A stretch of 64,000 nucleotides of DNA, taken from Emmonsiellopsis sp. PD_33 (lineage: Eukaryota > Ascomycota > Eurotiomycetes > Onygenales > Ajellomycetaceae). The stretch covers positions 1-64,000 of the forward strand of contig JANTQF010000045.1 of NCBI GenBank assembly GCA_032988165.1. The letters are read 5' to 3'. The position numbers and the translations under genes are program-made. The number at the start of each line of letters is the position of its first letter. Position 1 is the first letter of the stretch. Below, one piece after another: positions 1 to 10,775 of this stretch. Below the pieces are notes generated by a model. That model was not told the DNA's origin. It saw only the letters and a program-made list of their open reading frames with translations, and did no database searches.

Positions 1-3000
1 GTTATAAATTGGGCCTGTATACTAGATAGTTTGAGCTAGAAAATCCTAAGTTTATACTTAGGTAGGTGTCATAGTCACTGACTGCCATACACCTTAAATG
101 AAGAATAATAATAATAATAATAATAATTGTCAGAGTATGCAGCATCCCTATTATCATTATTTTTGATAGGCTGGTTAGGTTGATCTGTTACCTGATTTTC
201 TAAGTTAAAAGATTAAGTAAATAATTGAATTAGAATATAAACACATATCTTTATATTATCTGGTATGAGCTCTGATATAAAATCTTAAGATCTCATGTTA
301 TAATTAAATATTAAATCATTTATATCAGTATTAATATAATTTTTAAAGGTGTCTTATAGTAATTTCAGACATCAGCCTCTTGAAGCTAAGTGCTTATTTG
401 CTCCATAAAGAATGTGTTTTCTAAGACAGTAAAGACTGCAGATAGCCATATTGTAGGTTGGATTTTTTCAGAGGAAAAAGTGGGAAAATTGGAAAAGAAG
501 TATGAATATAATAGCTCTACAAAAAGAAATAAGGTTAAATACATACTAAATGTGCCTCTGAAAATAGAGGTCTCAAGTCATATTATTTAGTAGAATTATA
601 AACTTTAATCTTTTCTATTTTCTTTCATTATCTGTAAGTTTTCTTCTCCATTAGATATAATTTCATTTTTATATCATTACCTAGCCTACTCACTACCCAG
701 TCATGTCTGCCATTAACTCCTTTGATTTAGAATTGAGTAGTATGGTTAGTTTCTATTCTACAAATAAGAACTTTATGAATGTATTACTAACTAGAAGTAG
801 CTTAATGGCCAGAGGGATGAGCTTCCTCCTGTAAACCCTATACTTACTAGAAGTAGTAGTATATTAATAGAAAGTCAGAATTACATGAACAGTATATTCT
901 CTAATTCTGATGGATAGTATAATCAGATTATGTTGAGATCCTATAAGTAGATGAATTGCATATAGGAGAGAGACCTTTAGTGATAGACAAGATGATTATA
1001 TCTTCTTACATTCTCCAGGAAAGTGGATGAACTGATATCACAGGTGTTTTGAAGTTATAGTCATAAATTATGTATGTGAATTATAGTATGAAATGGTGCA
1101 TTCAACAATTTTCAGATATGAAAATATAAGACACTTAGCTATATAAAGATAAGAGTTGATCTAGATATCCAGTAGAATTCAACTGAAAATCCAGCTGAAG
1201 TCAGCTGTGGGTTAAGATAAATCTAGAGAGAATTAATGGAGATTTAATGATAGGTAGAGAAATATAAAATATAAGTTAATTAATAATTCTAGAAGAATAT
1301 CATTATGATGAGCATGGAAATGGATTTTAGAGATAATAGCTCTAGGTACTAATCTGATTATTAACTATAAGAATCAATAATCAACCATTTCATATATAGA
1401 GTGTTTGGCAGAGTCACTAATAAGGATTCAGAGTGCTTATGATCAGTTGATAAAGCTCTGACTTGAATTGAATAGAAAATATTATAGTGCTAGGCTGTGT
1501 AGTTGACACTATCTATAGGTATTTCAAAGTTAGAATAAACTACTAACCTATTAGTTTTATCATAGAAACATATCTGATGGGAAAAAGAGCTGAATAAAGC
1601 CAGCTATTTGAAATGTAATATATATAATTACACTGATGAGAAGGGTATCTTTCAGCATTTCTTCCAGGGATTTACTTTAGATAAGTTTTATTAGATGTTC
1701 TATTAGATTGAGCTAATTCTAAACTATGAACAGTCCAATTTCATAGGGTAATAATATATTAAATGTATGTGTTAGCACCTACAATTCTGAAGATTAATAA
1801 CTTATACCTCACCAAGAAATATATATAAATCTTGCTACCTAGATTAAGCTGTGGGATGATCTAGTTGAAAGGGATGAGAATAGATGTATTCAAATTAGAG
1901 TATAAGATGAAGTTATTAATTTTTAGGACTATATAACCTCTGTAGAATAATACAGTAATGTAGGCTAGAGGAACTTTGTGAAGCTACTAATTACTCATTA
2001 AAAATCTGAAAAGAAATGAAAGTTTAATTCTGAAGTTAAGGAGGCTGTGAAGAAGAAGATATACTTTATTTCTATCTTAGGGCAGATAGGATCTATAACT
2101 TTGTAAGGTATAATCTATGGCTTTGAATGTGGGATGTGAATTAGTAGCACTGAGTGCATTTTCAGAGCATATTTCTCACATGAAAATCAGGATAAAATGA
2201 ATTGCTAATTGCAGAGCTGAATATATTAGATAGAGAATAAAGAATTTAATGATTTCATTATGAAGAAGATAATTCTAATATATGATTAGAGAGAATGCAT
2301 GAGTAAGGATTTTCAACTGAGTAGTTATATATTCATTTTGGATTGCTTTCTATATATCTTCCACATAGTATTAGTTTAATTTAAGTATATTTACTGTTGT
2401 TAGATAATAAAATGAAGTATTTATAAAGCATTTCTAATACCTATTTTAATGATATGATGAAAGATGTGGGAAATTACTGTACCTACTCTTTATTATTAGT
2501 ATGCACTCACTTCACAAATTTATATATATATATTTCAGAGCTATCAGTAGCTAGTTTACATGCATATTCTGAAAATGGTGAGAGTCCATATCATATATTA
2601 TCTTAAAAGATATCAGTATGAGCTCATTCCATAGTCATATTTGAGTTGGCTGGTTTAGTATATAGAAAATAAAAAGAGATGATGTTGATTTTGAAGGTAA
2701 ACTGAAAGTAAGTAAATAAAGTGATGTATTAATTATTAGATAGGGTAATTAAATAACATCTAATTCATTATAAAATATCTACCTTTTCCTCTTCCTCTTC
2801 CTCTTTCTTTTTCTTCTTTAAATATACAGTCAGAACTCTGATTTTACATTCATTCCTCTTTTCTCTGCTGATATAGACATTCTCCCCCCCTCTCTTACTT
2901 TGAAATATTAAGTAAGTAGTTATTATGCTTAAAGAAGCTTGAAATTTCAGAGATATAAGAACTAATAACTTCTTTAGAATGTTTTGAATAAAAGTTACCT

Positions 3001-4235
3001 CTATCTCTATCACTCCTCATAAGACCCAGAGCAGTAAAATTAATCCTAAACCAGAGGAGAATTCTGAAGCTATTAAGATCCAGGAAGTCTCTATATATCA
3101 CTACTGTATGATGAACTATATTTATTCTAAGAATCTTAATTAGCTCTGTAATAAGCTCTCTAGGAGTAAGAATGCCTGTAGTAATTATGTGCAGGATAAA
3201 AAAATATGCACTGAGATTCCTATGGAAATATTAGAGTAAATTGGAAATGAATAGATCTTGCATAATAATTATCTTAATACCTTAAATCTCTTTGTTAAGT
3301 CTATTCATGCTAAGAATGTCAATAATCATATAAATGCTATGAAGATAGAGTTAGTAGAGCTTATTAAAAAGAAGTCTAAAGTTAAAAAAAAGTCTATTAT
3401 GAGTAGAGGAAGCTTAGTTGCCAGTAATATTAAGAGTAGCCAAATGGAATTTAAAAAGGTTACTATACTACAGAAGATTACCTCTAAACTTAAATAGTAG
3501 TAGGAAATTAGGGAAGTGCAGCTCCAGCAAATAGCTAATTTAATTGAGACAGTCAAAATATATAAACTCATTTAATTATTATATTAATATAGCTAATAAA
3601 TTGTGAAATAAAATGTGGGTAAAAATCTGAGCATCATCAGACTTAAAATTTAGAACTTGAGAGATGAGATTCACAGCCTAAATGTACAGGTATAATATTA
3701 TCCAGGCTTAATATATTTTATAAATTCTATATGAATGATTCTATACTAACTAATATCTTATTTATATAGATGAAATGAAAGATGAGTATAAAGAGTAAGA
3801 TGAAATTATCTAGCTTAAAGTGCTGCCCCCCTCCTACTTATTATAATACTCTAATTAAGAGTTTCAATGAATTTAATACTAATATGAGTTAGAGCTTCTT
3901 TCTCCCTGTAATAATATTAGAGATAGAAGACTACTATGAACATGTCTATTTAGTGCCTACTCCCTCTATTTACTCTAATAAACCTAATAATGAGATGGCT
4001 AGGGGGGAGGCACAATTAGTTCTAAAGGTTAGAGGAAAGGATGAAGATGCTACAAAGAGAGTAAGTAGTAAGTTTTTTTAGATTTTTTAGATTTAAATAT
4101 AAGGTTTGATTTCTTTTTCTTTTTTCTAGATAGATAAATAGAGATAATATAATGAATGAATATTCTTTTTAATTATTTTCCTATTCTAAAAATGAAAATA
4201 TAATGAAATATCAAAGTTCTACTCTAAGAATAGAT
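1..4235. repeat. AT-rich, CpG-depleted repeat compartment with unidentified relics
   Basis: This stretch is strongly AT-rich and I found no CpG in it, although CpA, TpG and CpC are common. No open frame longer than about 85 codons occurs and none looks like a conserved protein. An (AAT)n microsatellite lies at about 103-127 and a pyrimidine (TTCCTC)n tract at about 2780-2815. Lys-rich short frames near 3258-3590, interrupted by TAG and TAA, look like the decayed end of a transposon open reading frame, but I cannot name the family. The composition matches the retrotransposon that follows, so I read it as older mutated repeats. Confidence 0.75.
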
Positions 4236-4408
4236 ATATACATAGTAAATTTAATACTCTATAGTTATATCATAGCTCCAACATATAAAATGATAGCAGG
4301 ATAGTGTGATAATTAGCCTTTATTATAATTTACTCTCTGATATATTTATTAGAGTATTGTGCCAGATAAATTATTAATAAAATATTAACATTATATTTCA
4401 GAGAATAA
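4236..4408. repeat. ~173-bp tandem repeat, copy 1 (left of retrotransposon)
   Basis: This segment aligns to 10013-10185, sharing blocks such as ATGATAGCAG, TAATTTACTCTCTGATATAT and AATAAAATATTAACATTATA. It ends at the insertion point of the LTR element. The start is approximate because the first ~40 bases are diverged. Copies 2 and 3 lie on the other side of the element, so the original locus was a head-to-tail array. Confidence 0.75.
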
Positions 4409-4413
4409 TAAGT
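4409..4413. repeat. target-site duplication, left copy (TAAGT)
   Basis: The five bases TAAGT directly precede the left LTR (TGTGAAGGG...). They are identical to the five bases that directly follow the right LTR at 10013-10017. A 5-bp duplication is the expected footprint of a Ty3/gypsy integrase. Confidence 0.88.
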
Positions 4414-4667
4414 TGTGAAGGGCTACACCCTTATACCCTATATCTGTAGCTCACCCAAACTTTACCTGATCTCTAACTGCCCAATTGGATGCCTCTGACT
4501 GGGCCTTTATATGAATGTTTATCTACTCTGACTTTGTATAATTCCCTTCTATTTATATTGCACAATCTTGTGATTTCTTTTCCTTTTTCCTTTCTTTCTC
4601 TAGCAATTATAATCTTGATTCTAGTGTATAGCTCACATGATCCACTTATTAGAGTGCACCTGTTACA
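4414..4667 (+). repeat. left LTR (254 bp)
   Basis: The LTR starts TGTGAAGGGCTAC and ends ...TGTTACA, giving the standard TG...CA ends. It aligns without gaps to 9759-10012. About 40 positions differ between the two LTRs and every difference I counted is a transition. The start was fixed by the equal distance to the shared ATGCCTCTGACTGGG block at 4489 and 9834. Confidence 0.92.
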
Positions 4668-4973
4668 TTTTATAATTGCTTGCTTGATTTCTTCTCAGAG
4701 ATCCTTATTATATTTGCCTTTCAAATGTGACTCACACATATAGCAGATTCCTCTAAATGTGATTTACATGTATAATAAACTCTTCTGAAATCTGAAATAT
4801 AACTTGCCTAGCTCAGCTCTGCTGAATGATGTGTCAGTGAAAGGCCTCAAAGCCCTGATAATTCATATTAATATCTCATGAGATTTTCCTCTGAACTTTC
4901 TGAATCCTTCAAACTTCCTGAATTCTCTGAACTCTCTGAATCCAAATAATCTTTTAAATCCATTATGAATATG

Positions 4974-5935
4974 GACCCTCTATATGAAGATAGTATCTCT
5001 TCTCAGGGCTCTGATGCTGAATTTTAAAACTTTATTCAGCAACTTATAAACAAGATTGACCTTATTATCAAATAAAATTGCATGCTCATACTAACTCTAG
5101 TTCCTGCTCTGACCCCTGCTCACCCAACTGCTCCTTTTGATGACTTCCCAAAATACCTGAAGGAGAGACTTACCACCCTTGAGAAATTTATGGGTGAATA
5201 AGTCTCTGAATACCCTGCCTGGTACCTCAGTGTGGAGGCTAAAATTACTTTGAATGATCTTACAATTAGATCTCTTACTGACCAGGCCTGATATATCTAC
5301 ATCTGACTCTCTGGCACCATCATCACCTGATTCCACCCTTAGATGAAGGCTAATATCAAGCTCATTCTTATGACCCCTGATGTTATCCTCAATTAGCTTG
5401 ACATCCTTTTCTCTGACCCTTTAGTAGCTCAGAAGGCCCTGACCTGGCTGCACAGTATTCACCAGAAGACTGATCCACTTGCCATCTTTCTCTCAAAATT
5501 TAATTAGAAGATTCTAGAAGCTAATAACTAGTTATAAGATGACACTGTTAAGAAAGCCTTACTTAAGAAGATCATCAAGTTTGAGCTTCTGCAGCAGACT
5601 ATTACCTCTATTAAATCTCCCATATATCTTAAATATTGCATGAAGCTTCACAGTATAAAGAACAACCTATCCAAGGTCAAGGCTATTTAGGGTCAAATCC
5701 ATGATAATATTCCTACTATCTCTAGAGTAGCCTTCTTCAGAGCAACTCAGCCTCATAATCTGAATATCATGGACTGGGAGCCAACAGCTCATATGAATGA
5801 TTTTCATGTCTCCAATATGACTACTGCTACTGTCACTGACTATCATACCTGAGATGTTTGCATTAACTGTGACAAACCTGGGCACAGAGCTGCTAACTGC
5901 TGTAGTACCTATATTCCCCTGAAACTGCCTATATG
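4974..5935 (+). pseudogene. mutated gag region with CCHC zinc knuckle
   Basis: From the ATG near 4974 a Gag-like frame can be followed through several TAA, TAG and TGA stops. The nucleocapsid zinc knuckle C-I-N-C-D-K-P-G-H-R-A-A-N-C is intact at about 5859-5900, just after a TGA that probably was a CGA Arg codon. The boundaries are approximate. It is non-functional because of the stops. Confidence 0.78.
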
Positions 5936-6899
5936 ATCTGTAAATATATAGACTAAGCCTGAGGAAGAGAAGGACTTTAAAGATACTAAATCAGACTTAG
6001 GAAAAAACTAGCTTCTGCATGAAATTATGAGTAGAAGCTCCTGAAGTTAGATAGGAAGACCTTTAAGAAGAAAATAATAGTTTTAGTAATTCTTATATTT
6101 ATTATAGTTAATTGTTCTTTTAATATGAATGCTATGATAGACAGTGGCTGCTGTTATTATATAATAATTTACTCTCATATGATTAACTGTTATAATCTTC
6201 TGTGTATTCTGATTGTCCCCTGAAAGATTGAAGGTATCAGTAGTGACACTAGCAGCTTTATATGAAACATGGTGAAGCTTGATGTTAATGTTAGTAAATT
6301 CCTCTAAGAGAATGCTTATACATATAAAATTGAGAATCTCCCATATAACTTCATGTTAGATCTATTTTGATTATCTAAACATCAAGCCCTCATTGATGTA
6401 TGCAACTAATGTGTTGTGTTCCCTGAAGACATCTATGTGTCCAAAAAGAATGTCCATAAGACTGCTGATCTTTATCAGATCTCTGCTAATACCTTTAAAC
6501 TTCTTTGATGTTGTAATTGGAAGCTCAAGTTTTAATCTCCTGTTAAAATCTTTACTACCAGCTTGTCTGACATAGAGAAAGCCCTCTCCTGACTCTTCAA
6601 AAAGCTGAAGACTGACTCTGTAACAGTTCTTCCCCTGCACTACCATAAATTCCTTGATATTTTTGACCATAAAGCTGCTGAGAAGCTCTCACTGTTCCAT
6701 AGTGTGCATAATTATCACATTAAACTTGAAAAGATGGATGGTAAAGATCCTCAGCTACCCTGAGAACCCCTGTACAATATATTATATGATGAACTGCTTG
6801 TACTCTACAAGATCCTCAATGATCTTCTTAATAAAGGTTTCATCTGAGTTAGCAATTTACCTGCCAGCACACCTGTCCTTTTTGCTAAGAAGCCTGATA

Positions 6900-7850
6900 G
6901 AGGCCTTTAATTCTATATAGATTACTATGGCCTCAACTGATTTACAAGAAAAGACTGTTATTCACTACTATTAATCAACAAGACTTTTGAATGAATTGAA
7001 TGAGTCAAGTGATTCACAAAGCTTGACATTATCTCCATATTTTATAAGATTCAAATTGCAGAAGGAGATGAATGGCTAACTGCCTTTTATATAAGATATA
7101 ATCTATTTGAATGGATAGTTACCCTCTTTAGCCTCATAAATGCTCTAAGCACCTTCTAGAAGTACATCAACTGGGCTCTATAAGACTATTTAGATGAATT
7201 TGCCTCTGCCTACCTTAATGACATCCTTATCTTCACTGATAGATCCTGTAAATAGCATTAAGAGTATATCTAAAAAGTCCTCACCTGTCTCTATGAACAC
7301 AGTCTTCTGATTGATATTAATAAATCTACCTTTAAAGTCCAAGAGACAATCTATCTCAGCTTCATCATAGAGATGGGGAAGGGAGTCTGTATGGACCCCA
7401 AGAAGATTGCTGCTATTCTTAAATAGAAGGTCTCTATAATCATAAAAGGTGTATGAGGCTTCCTAGGATTCACAAATTTCTACTGATGCTTCATTTAAGA
7501 CTTCTCTGATATTATCTAATTACTGACTGATCTCACACACAAAGATCAATAGTTTCAGTGGTCTAAAGAAGCAAACAAGATATTTATATGCCTTAAGAAG
7601 ATGTTTGTCTCTACCCTGATGCTTATTGTATTCAACTCTAACTGCCTGATGGTGGTTGAAACAGACTCCTCTGATTATATCATAAGTAGCACTCTCATAT
7701 AATAGGATGATGAAGGTATCCTATGACCCTGTATATTTATATTTAAGAAGCTCAGCCCTGCTAAAGCCAACTATGAGATTTATGACAAGGAACTTCTTGC
7801 CATCATCTGATGTCTAGAAGAATGGGACTCTGAACTATGCAGTGTGAAAG
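6900..7850 (+). pseudogene. mutated reverse transcriptase and RNase H region
   Basis: The palm motif reads A-Y-L-N-D-I-L-I-F around 7208-7235, where active enzymes have Y-x-D-D, so the first Asp has become Asn. Downstream, G-F-L-G-F-T-N-F-Y-stop-C-F-I near 7458-7495 matches the usual G-F-x-x-F-Y-R-R-F-I connection, with both Arg codons (CGA, CGC) turned into TGA and TGC. The RNase H start E-T-D-S-S-D-Y-I lies near 7655-7685. Boundaries are approximate. Confidence 0.8.
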
Positions 7851-8299
7851 ACTTTAAAATTATTATAAATTATAAGAACCTCTGATACTTCATCATAACC
7901 TGTAAACTCTCTGAATGCTAGATGTGCTGAGCTGAATTCCTCAGCTATTTTTATTTTATAATCTACTATTACCCTGACATAGAGAACTTCATGGCTAATG
8001 CTCTCTTCTGATGTGAATAAGATATGCCTTCTGAAGACTCTAATGCTCACTGAGTGAACTATAAATAGAGGTTATTAGACCCATAGATCCTCAGAGACTC
8101 TAAAGTAATACTGCATGGAGTAATATATATCTCACCTGTCACTATACTGATCATAACTACTCAAGTAAACCTCATAAAAGGCTCTCCCAGATTGTCTCTA
8201 CTCCTACTCTAGGAACTCTGAGATGCTGCTGCTGCCTCTGACAAGTACCTCCAAATGATAACCTAGATTGTATGAGATAAAGCTTGTTGCTTCCTACCT

Positions 8300-9640
8300 G
8301 AACTTCAGGCTCATATTAATATAGCTGAATGCTTTATGAATATTGATACCTAACTATACTTCTGAGGGAGGTAGTGAGTTTCTGATTCAGAACTGTTATA
8401 CACCTAAATCATATAAGAAACTTACAATTCTCTAATAACTGACTACCCAGGCCATGAAGTGCTCTATCAAATTTTATCCTGAGATTTCTACTGGCCTGAT
8501 ATGTCTCAGAGCATCTGACAGTTCATTTGGAACTACAATGTCTATCAATCTATCATTACCTGGCAGGACTACCATCAAGGTCTACTTAAATCTCTTCTGA
8601 TCTCTGAATGTGTTTGATGTGATATTACCATTAATTTTGTAGTAAACCTTCTTATAAGTGATGACTATAAAAATATCTTTATCATTATTAACTACCTTAG
8701 TAAGAGTATTATTCTTAAACCCTATATGAAGATAGACATACCTACAGTAGCTAAAGCTTTCCTCTGAAGTTTATTTTATTACCTTCATGATCTACTCTAT
8801 ATAATTATCTTGAACTATGAGACCTAGTTTGTTAGAGCTGTCTGAAGCTGAATCTATCAGCTCCTTAAGATTTTCTAGTACCTCTTGACTGTCTATCACC
8901 CTGAAACTGATGGTAGCACTGAACATATGATTCAGATAACTAAGAACTACCTCTAAAAGTTCTATTTATATGTCTAGAATGATTGAAATGAACTTCTTTC
9001 ACATACTAAATTCATAATTAATGGCTGTGATGCTATCAGCACTAATATTAGCCTATTTTTCCTCTCACATGATTATAATCTTAAAGTCCTTAATCTTATC
9101 AAATTACCTGAACCTTCTACTTTATCCTGCAGCCTAATCCAAATTGTGGACATCATTATCTCAAAACTCCAGTAAGTCTATAAGTGGGCTGAATCCTCCA
9201 TGGCCAGTGCTCAGCAGAACTAATAGAACTACATAAATACTCACTAAAATTCTACTAAATGTCATAAGGTAGATGATAAGGTCTAGCTAGATCTCTGAAA
9301 CATTATGACTGATTGCCCATCTTGCATGCTTAACTATTAATATGCTAAGTACACTGTTGTTGAAGTCCTGGAAAGTTATAACTACTACCTTAACATACTA
9401 CCTAAGATTTATAATGTGTTTTATATGAACCTGCTCTGCAAAGCCTCTATTAACCTGTTTCTCTTGCAAGAGATTACTAACTGGCATCTGCCTGGCATCA
9501 TTGGGAAAGATAATAAGATAAAATATGAGATTAAAGCCATTCTCAACTATTACTGCTATGAATGAGAATTCCAGTATCTAATGAAGTAGCTTGAATATGA
9601 AGCCTCTTTGTGGGAATTAACCTCTACCCTACAAGATACT
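8300..9640 (+). pseudogene. mutated integrase and chromodomain region
   Basis: The zinc-binding start is recognisable near 8450-8560 (P-G-H-E ... F-Y-W-P-D-M ... W-N-Y-N-V-Y-Q), with the two knuckle Cys codons changed to Tyr (TGT to TAT). The catalytic core is seen at about 8895-8940 (Y-H-P-E-T-D-G-S-T-E), which keeps the catalytic Glu. A chromodomain-like block Y-E-I-K-A-I-L-N ... Q-Y-L-M-K-stop-L-E-Y-E-A occurs near 9520-9610. Several in-frame stops make the region non-functional. Confidence 0.78.
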
Positions 9641-9746
9641 ACTGTACTTATCTGTTATAAAGAGCTGCACCTGCCTGATGAGACTCTATCTATACTACTT
9701 CATGTCTGATTTTCTGACCCCTCCTACCTGCCCTCTGAATCTAAAT

Positions 9747-9758
9747 AGGAGGAGATAA
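9747..9758 (+). other. polypurine tract of the retrotransposon
   Basis: AGGAGGAGATAA lies immediately upstream of the right LTR, where plus-strand DNA synthesis is normally primed. The assignment is by position and composition. Confidence 0.65.
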
Positions 9759-10012
9759 TGTAAAGGGCTATATCCTTATACTCTATATCTATAACTTGCC
9801 TGAACTTCATCTGATCTCTAACTGCTTAATCAGATGCCTCTGACTGGGTCTTCATATAAATATTTATTTACTCTGATCTCATATAATTCCCTTCTATTTA
9901 TATTGCATGATCTTGTGATTTCTTTTCCTTTTTCCTTCCTTTCTCTAGTGATTACAATCTTGATTCTAGTATATAGCTTGCACAATCCACTTATTGGAGT
10001 GTGCCCATTACA
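9759..10012 (+). repeat. right LTR (254 bp)
   Basis: The LTR starts TGTAAAGGGCTAT and ends ...CATTACA. It is gaplessly alignable to 4414-4667 and is followed directly by the TAAGT target duplication at 10013-10017. Confidence 0.92.
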
Positions 10013-10376
10013 TAAGTATATTATTAAATTGAGGTTTACTATTATATCATTACTCTGACATATAGAATGATAGCAGAACAATGTGATAATTAACCTCTAT
10101 TATAATTTACTCTCTGATATATTTACTAGAGTATTATACTAGATGAATTATTAATAAAATATTAACATTATATTTCAGAAAATAATGAGTATATTATTAA
10201 ATTAAGGTTTACTAGTATATCATTGCTCTGACATGTAGAATGGTAGTAGAATGAGACAGTAGTAGTCTATAATTTCATAGAATAATCATATATTATTAAA
10301 ATCCTTCATAATTTTAATATATATAGGTTAAAAGCTTTAATATAAATAAAATATTAATGTTAGATTTTGAAGAATG
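10013..10376. repeat. ~173-bp tandem repeat, copies 2 and 3
   Basis: Copy 2 (10013-10185) starts TAAGTATATTATTAAATT and copy 3 (10186 to about 10376) starts TGAGTATATTATTAAATT. Both end in AATAAAATATTAAYRTTA followed by a purine-rich tail. Copy 3 is diverged and slightly longer in its middle. The first five bases of copy 2 are the right target-site duplication of the retrotransposon. Function is unknown. Confidence 0.78.
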
Positions 10377-10775
10377 GTGATTCCACAGTAAAATCCACTT
10401 TCCATAGTGATATGACAGCTCTGATTCATGTAACAGCATTGGAGCTGTTGGAGCACCATTCCAGTGGACCACAAAAATCCAGTATGGTTCTGTCTCATGG
10501 GTTGAAGTTTGTTTGTAAAGCTATTTTACTCTAGTTAGTTAGCTAATTGATTGATTGCTTTATGTTTCAATGGATGCCTATGTTTGAGAGGTTTAGGAGA
10601 GGTCTACGGATAGCAAGTAGCAGCTGCACTCAATTGATACGGTAAATAAACACCCAAAAAGAAATACACAAAGAGAACAATCATCCAGAATAAAAAAAAA
10701 GGTCTCAATTCTATTATTAAAAACACTACACATCCCATCCCAATCCAATCCAGTCCAACCCCCCCAAAAATCCTC
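10377..10775. other. intergenic, compartment boundary
   Basis: The first CpG of the window that I found is at 10607-10608; left of it the DNA is CpG-free and right of it composition becomes normal. No gene is visible. The stretch right of the boundary is C-rich on the plus strand and probably contains the 3' untranslated region of the NOC3 gene, which ends at 10776. Confidence 0.7.

Larger units (their letters stand above)
4414..10012 (+). mobile_element. dead Ty3/gypsy LTR retrotransposon, chromovirus type
   Basis: This is a full-length LTR element of about 5.6 kb, riddled with stop codons. Recognisable pieces in order are: Gag with a C-x2-C-x4-H-x4-C zinc knuckle; reverse transcriptase with Y-L-N-D at the YxDD site; RNase H (E-T-D-S-S-D-Y); integrase, with a core reading Y-H-P-E-T-D-G-S-T-E; and a C-terminal chromodomain-like segment (Y-E-I-K-A-I-L...). 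This Pol order, integrase after RNase H plus chromodomain, is that of fungal chromoviruses. A purine tract (AGGAGGAGATAA) abuts the right LTR. Stops fit CAA/CAG to TAA/TAG and CGA to TGA changes, and Arg codons CGC read TGC, so the damage is C-to-T on both strands. No primer-binding site was identified with confidence. Confidence 0.93.

Noticed and set aside
103..127. (AAT)n tract as a possible CRISPR or regulatory array
   Set aside because: It is a simple microsatellite in an AT-rich repeat compartment; no spacer structure exists and CRISPR arrays are not expected in a fungal nuclear genome.
4489..4743. Short hydrophobic open frame in the left LTR
   Set aside because: The same frame recurs in the right LTR at 9834-10058 with different codons; it is an accidental frame within an LTR and not a gene.
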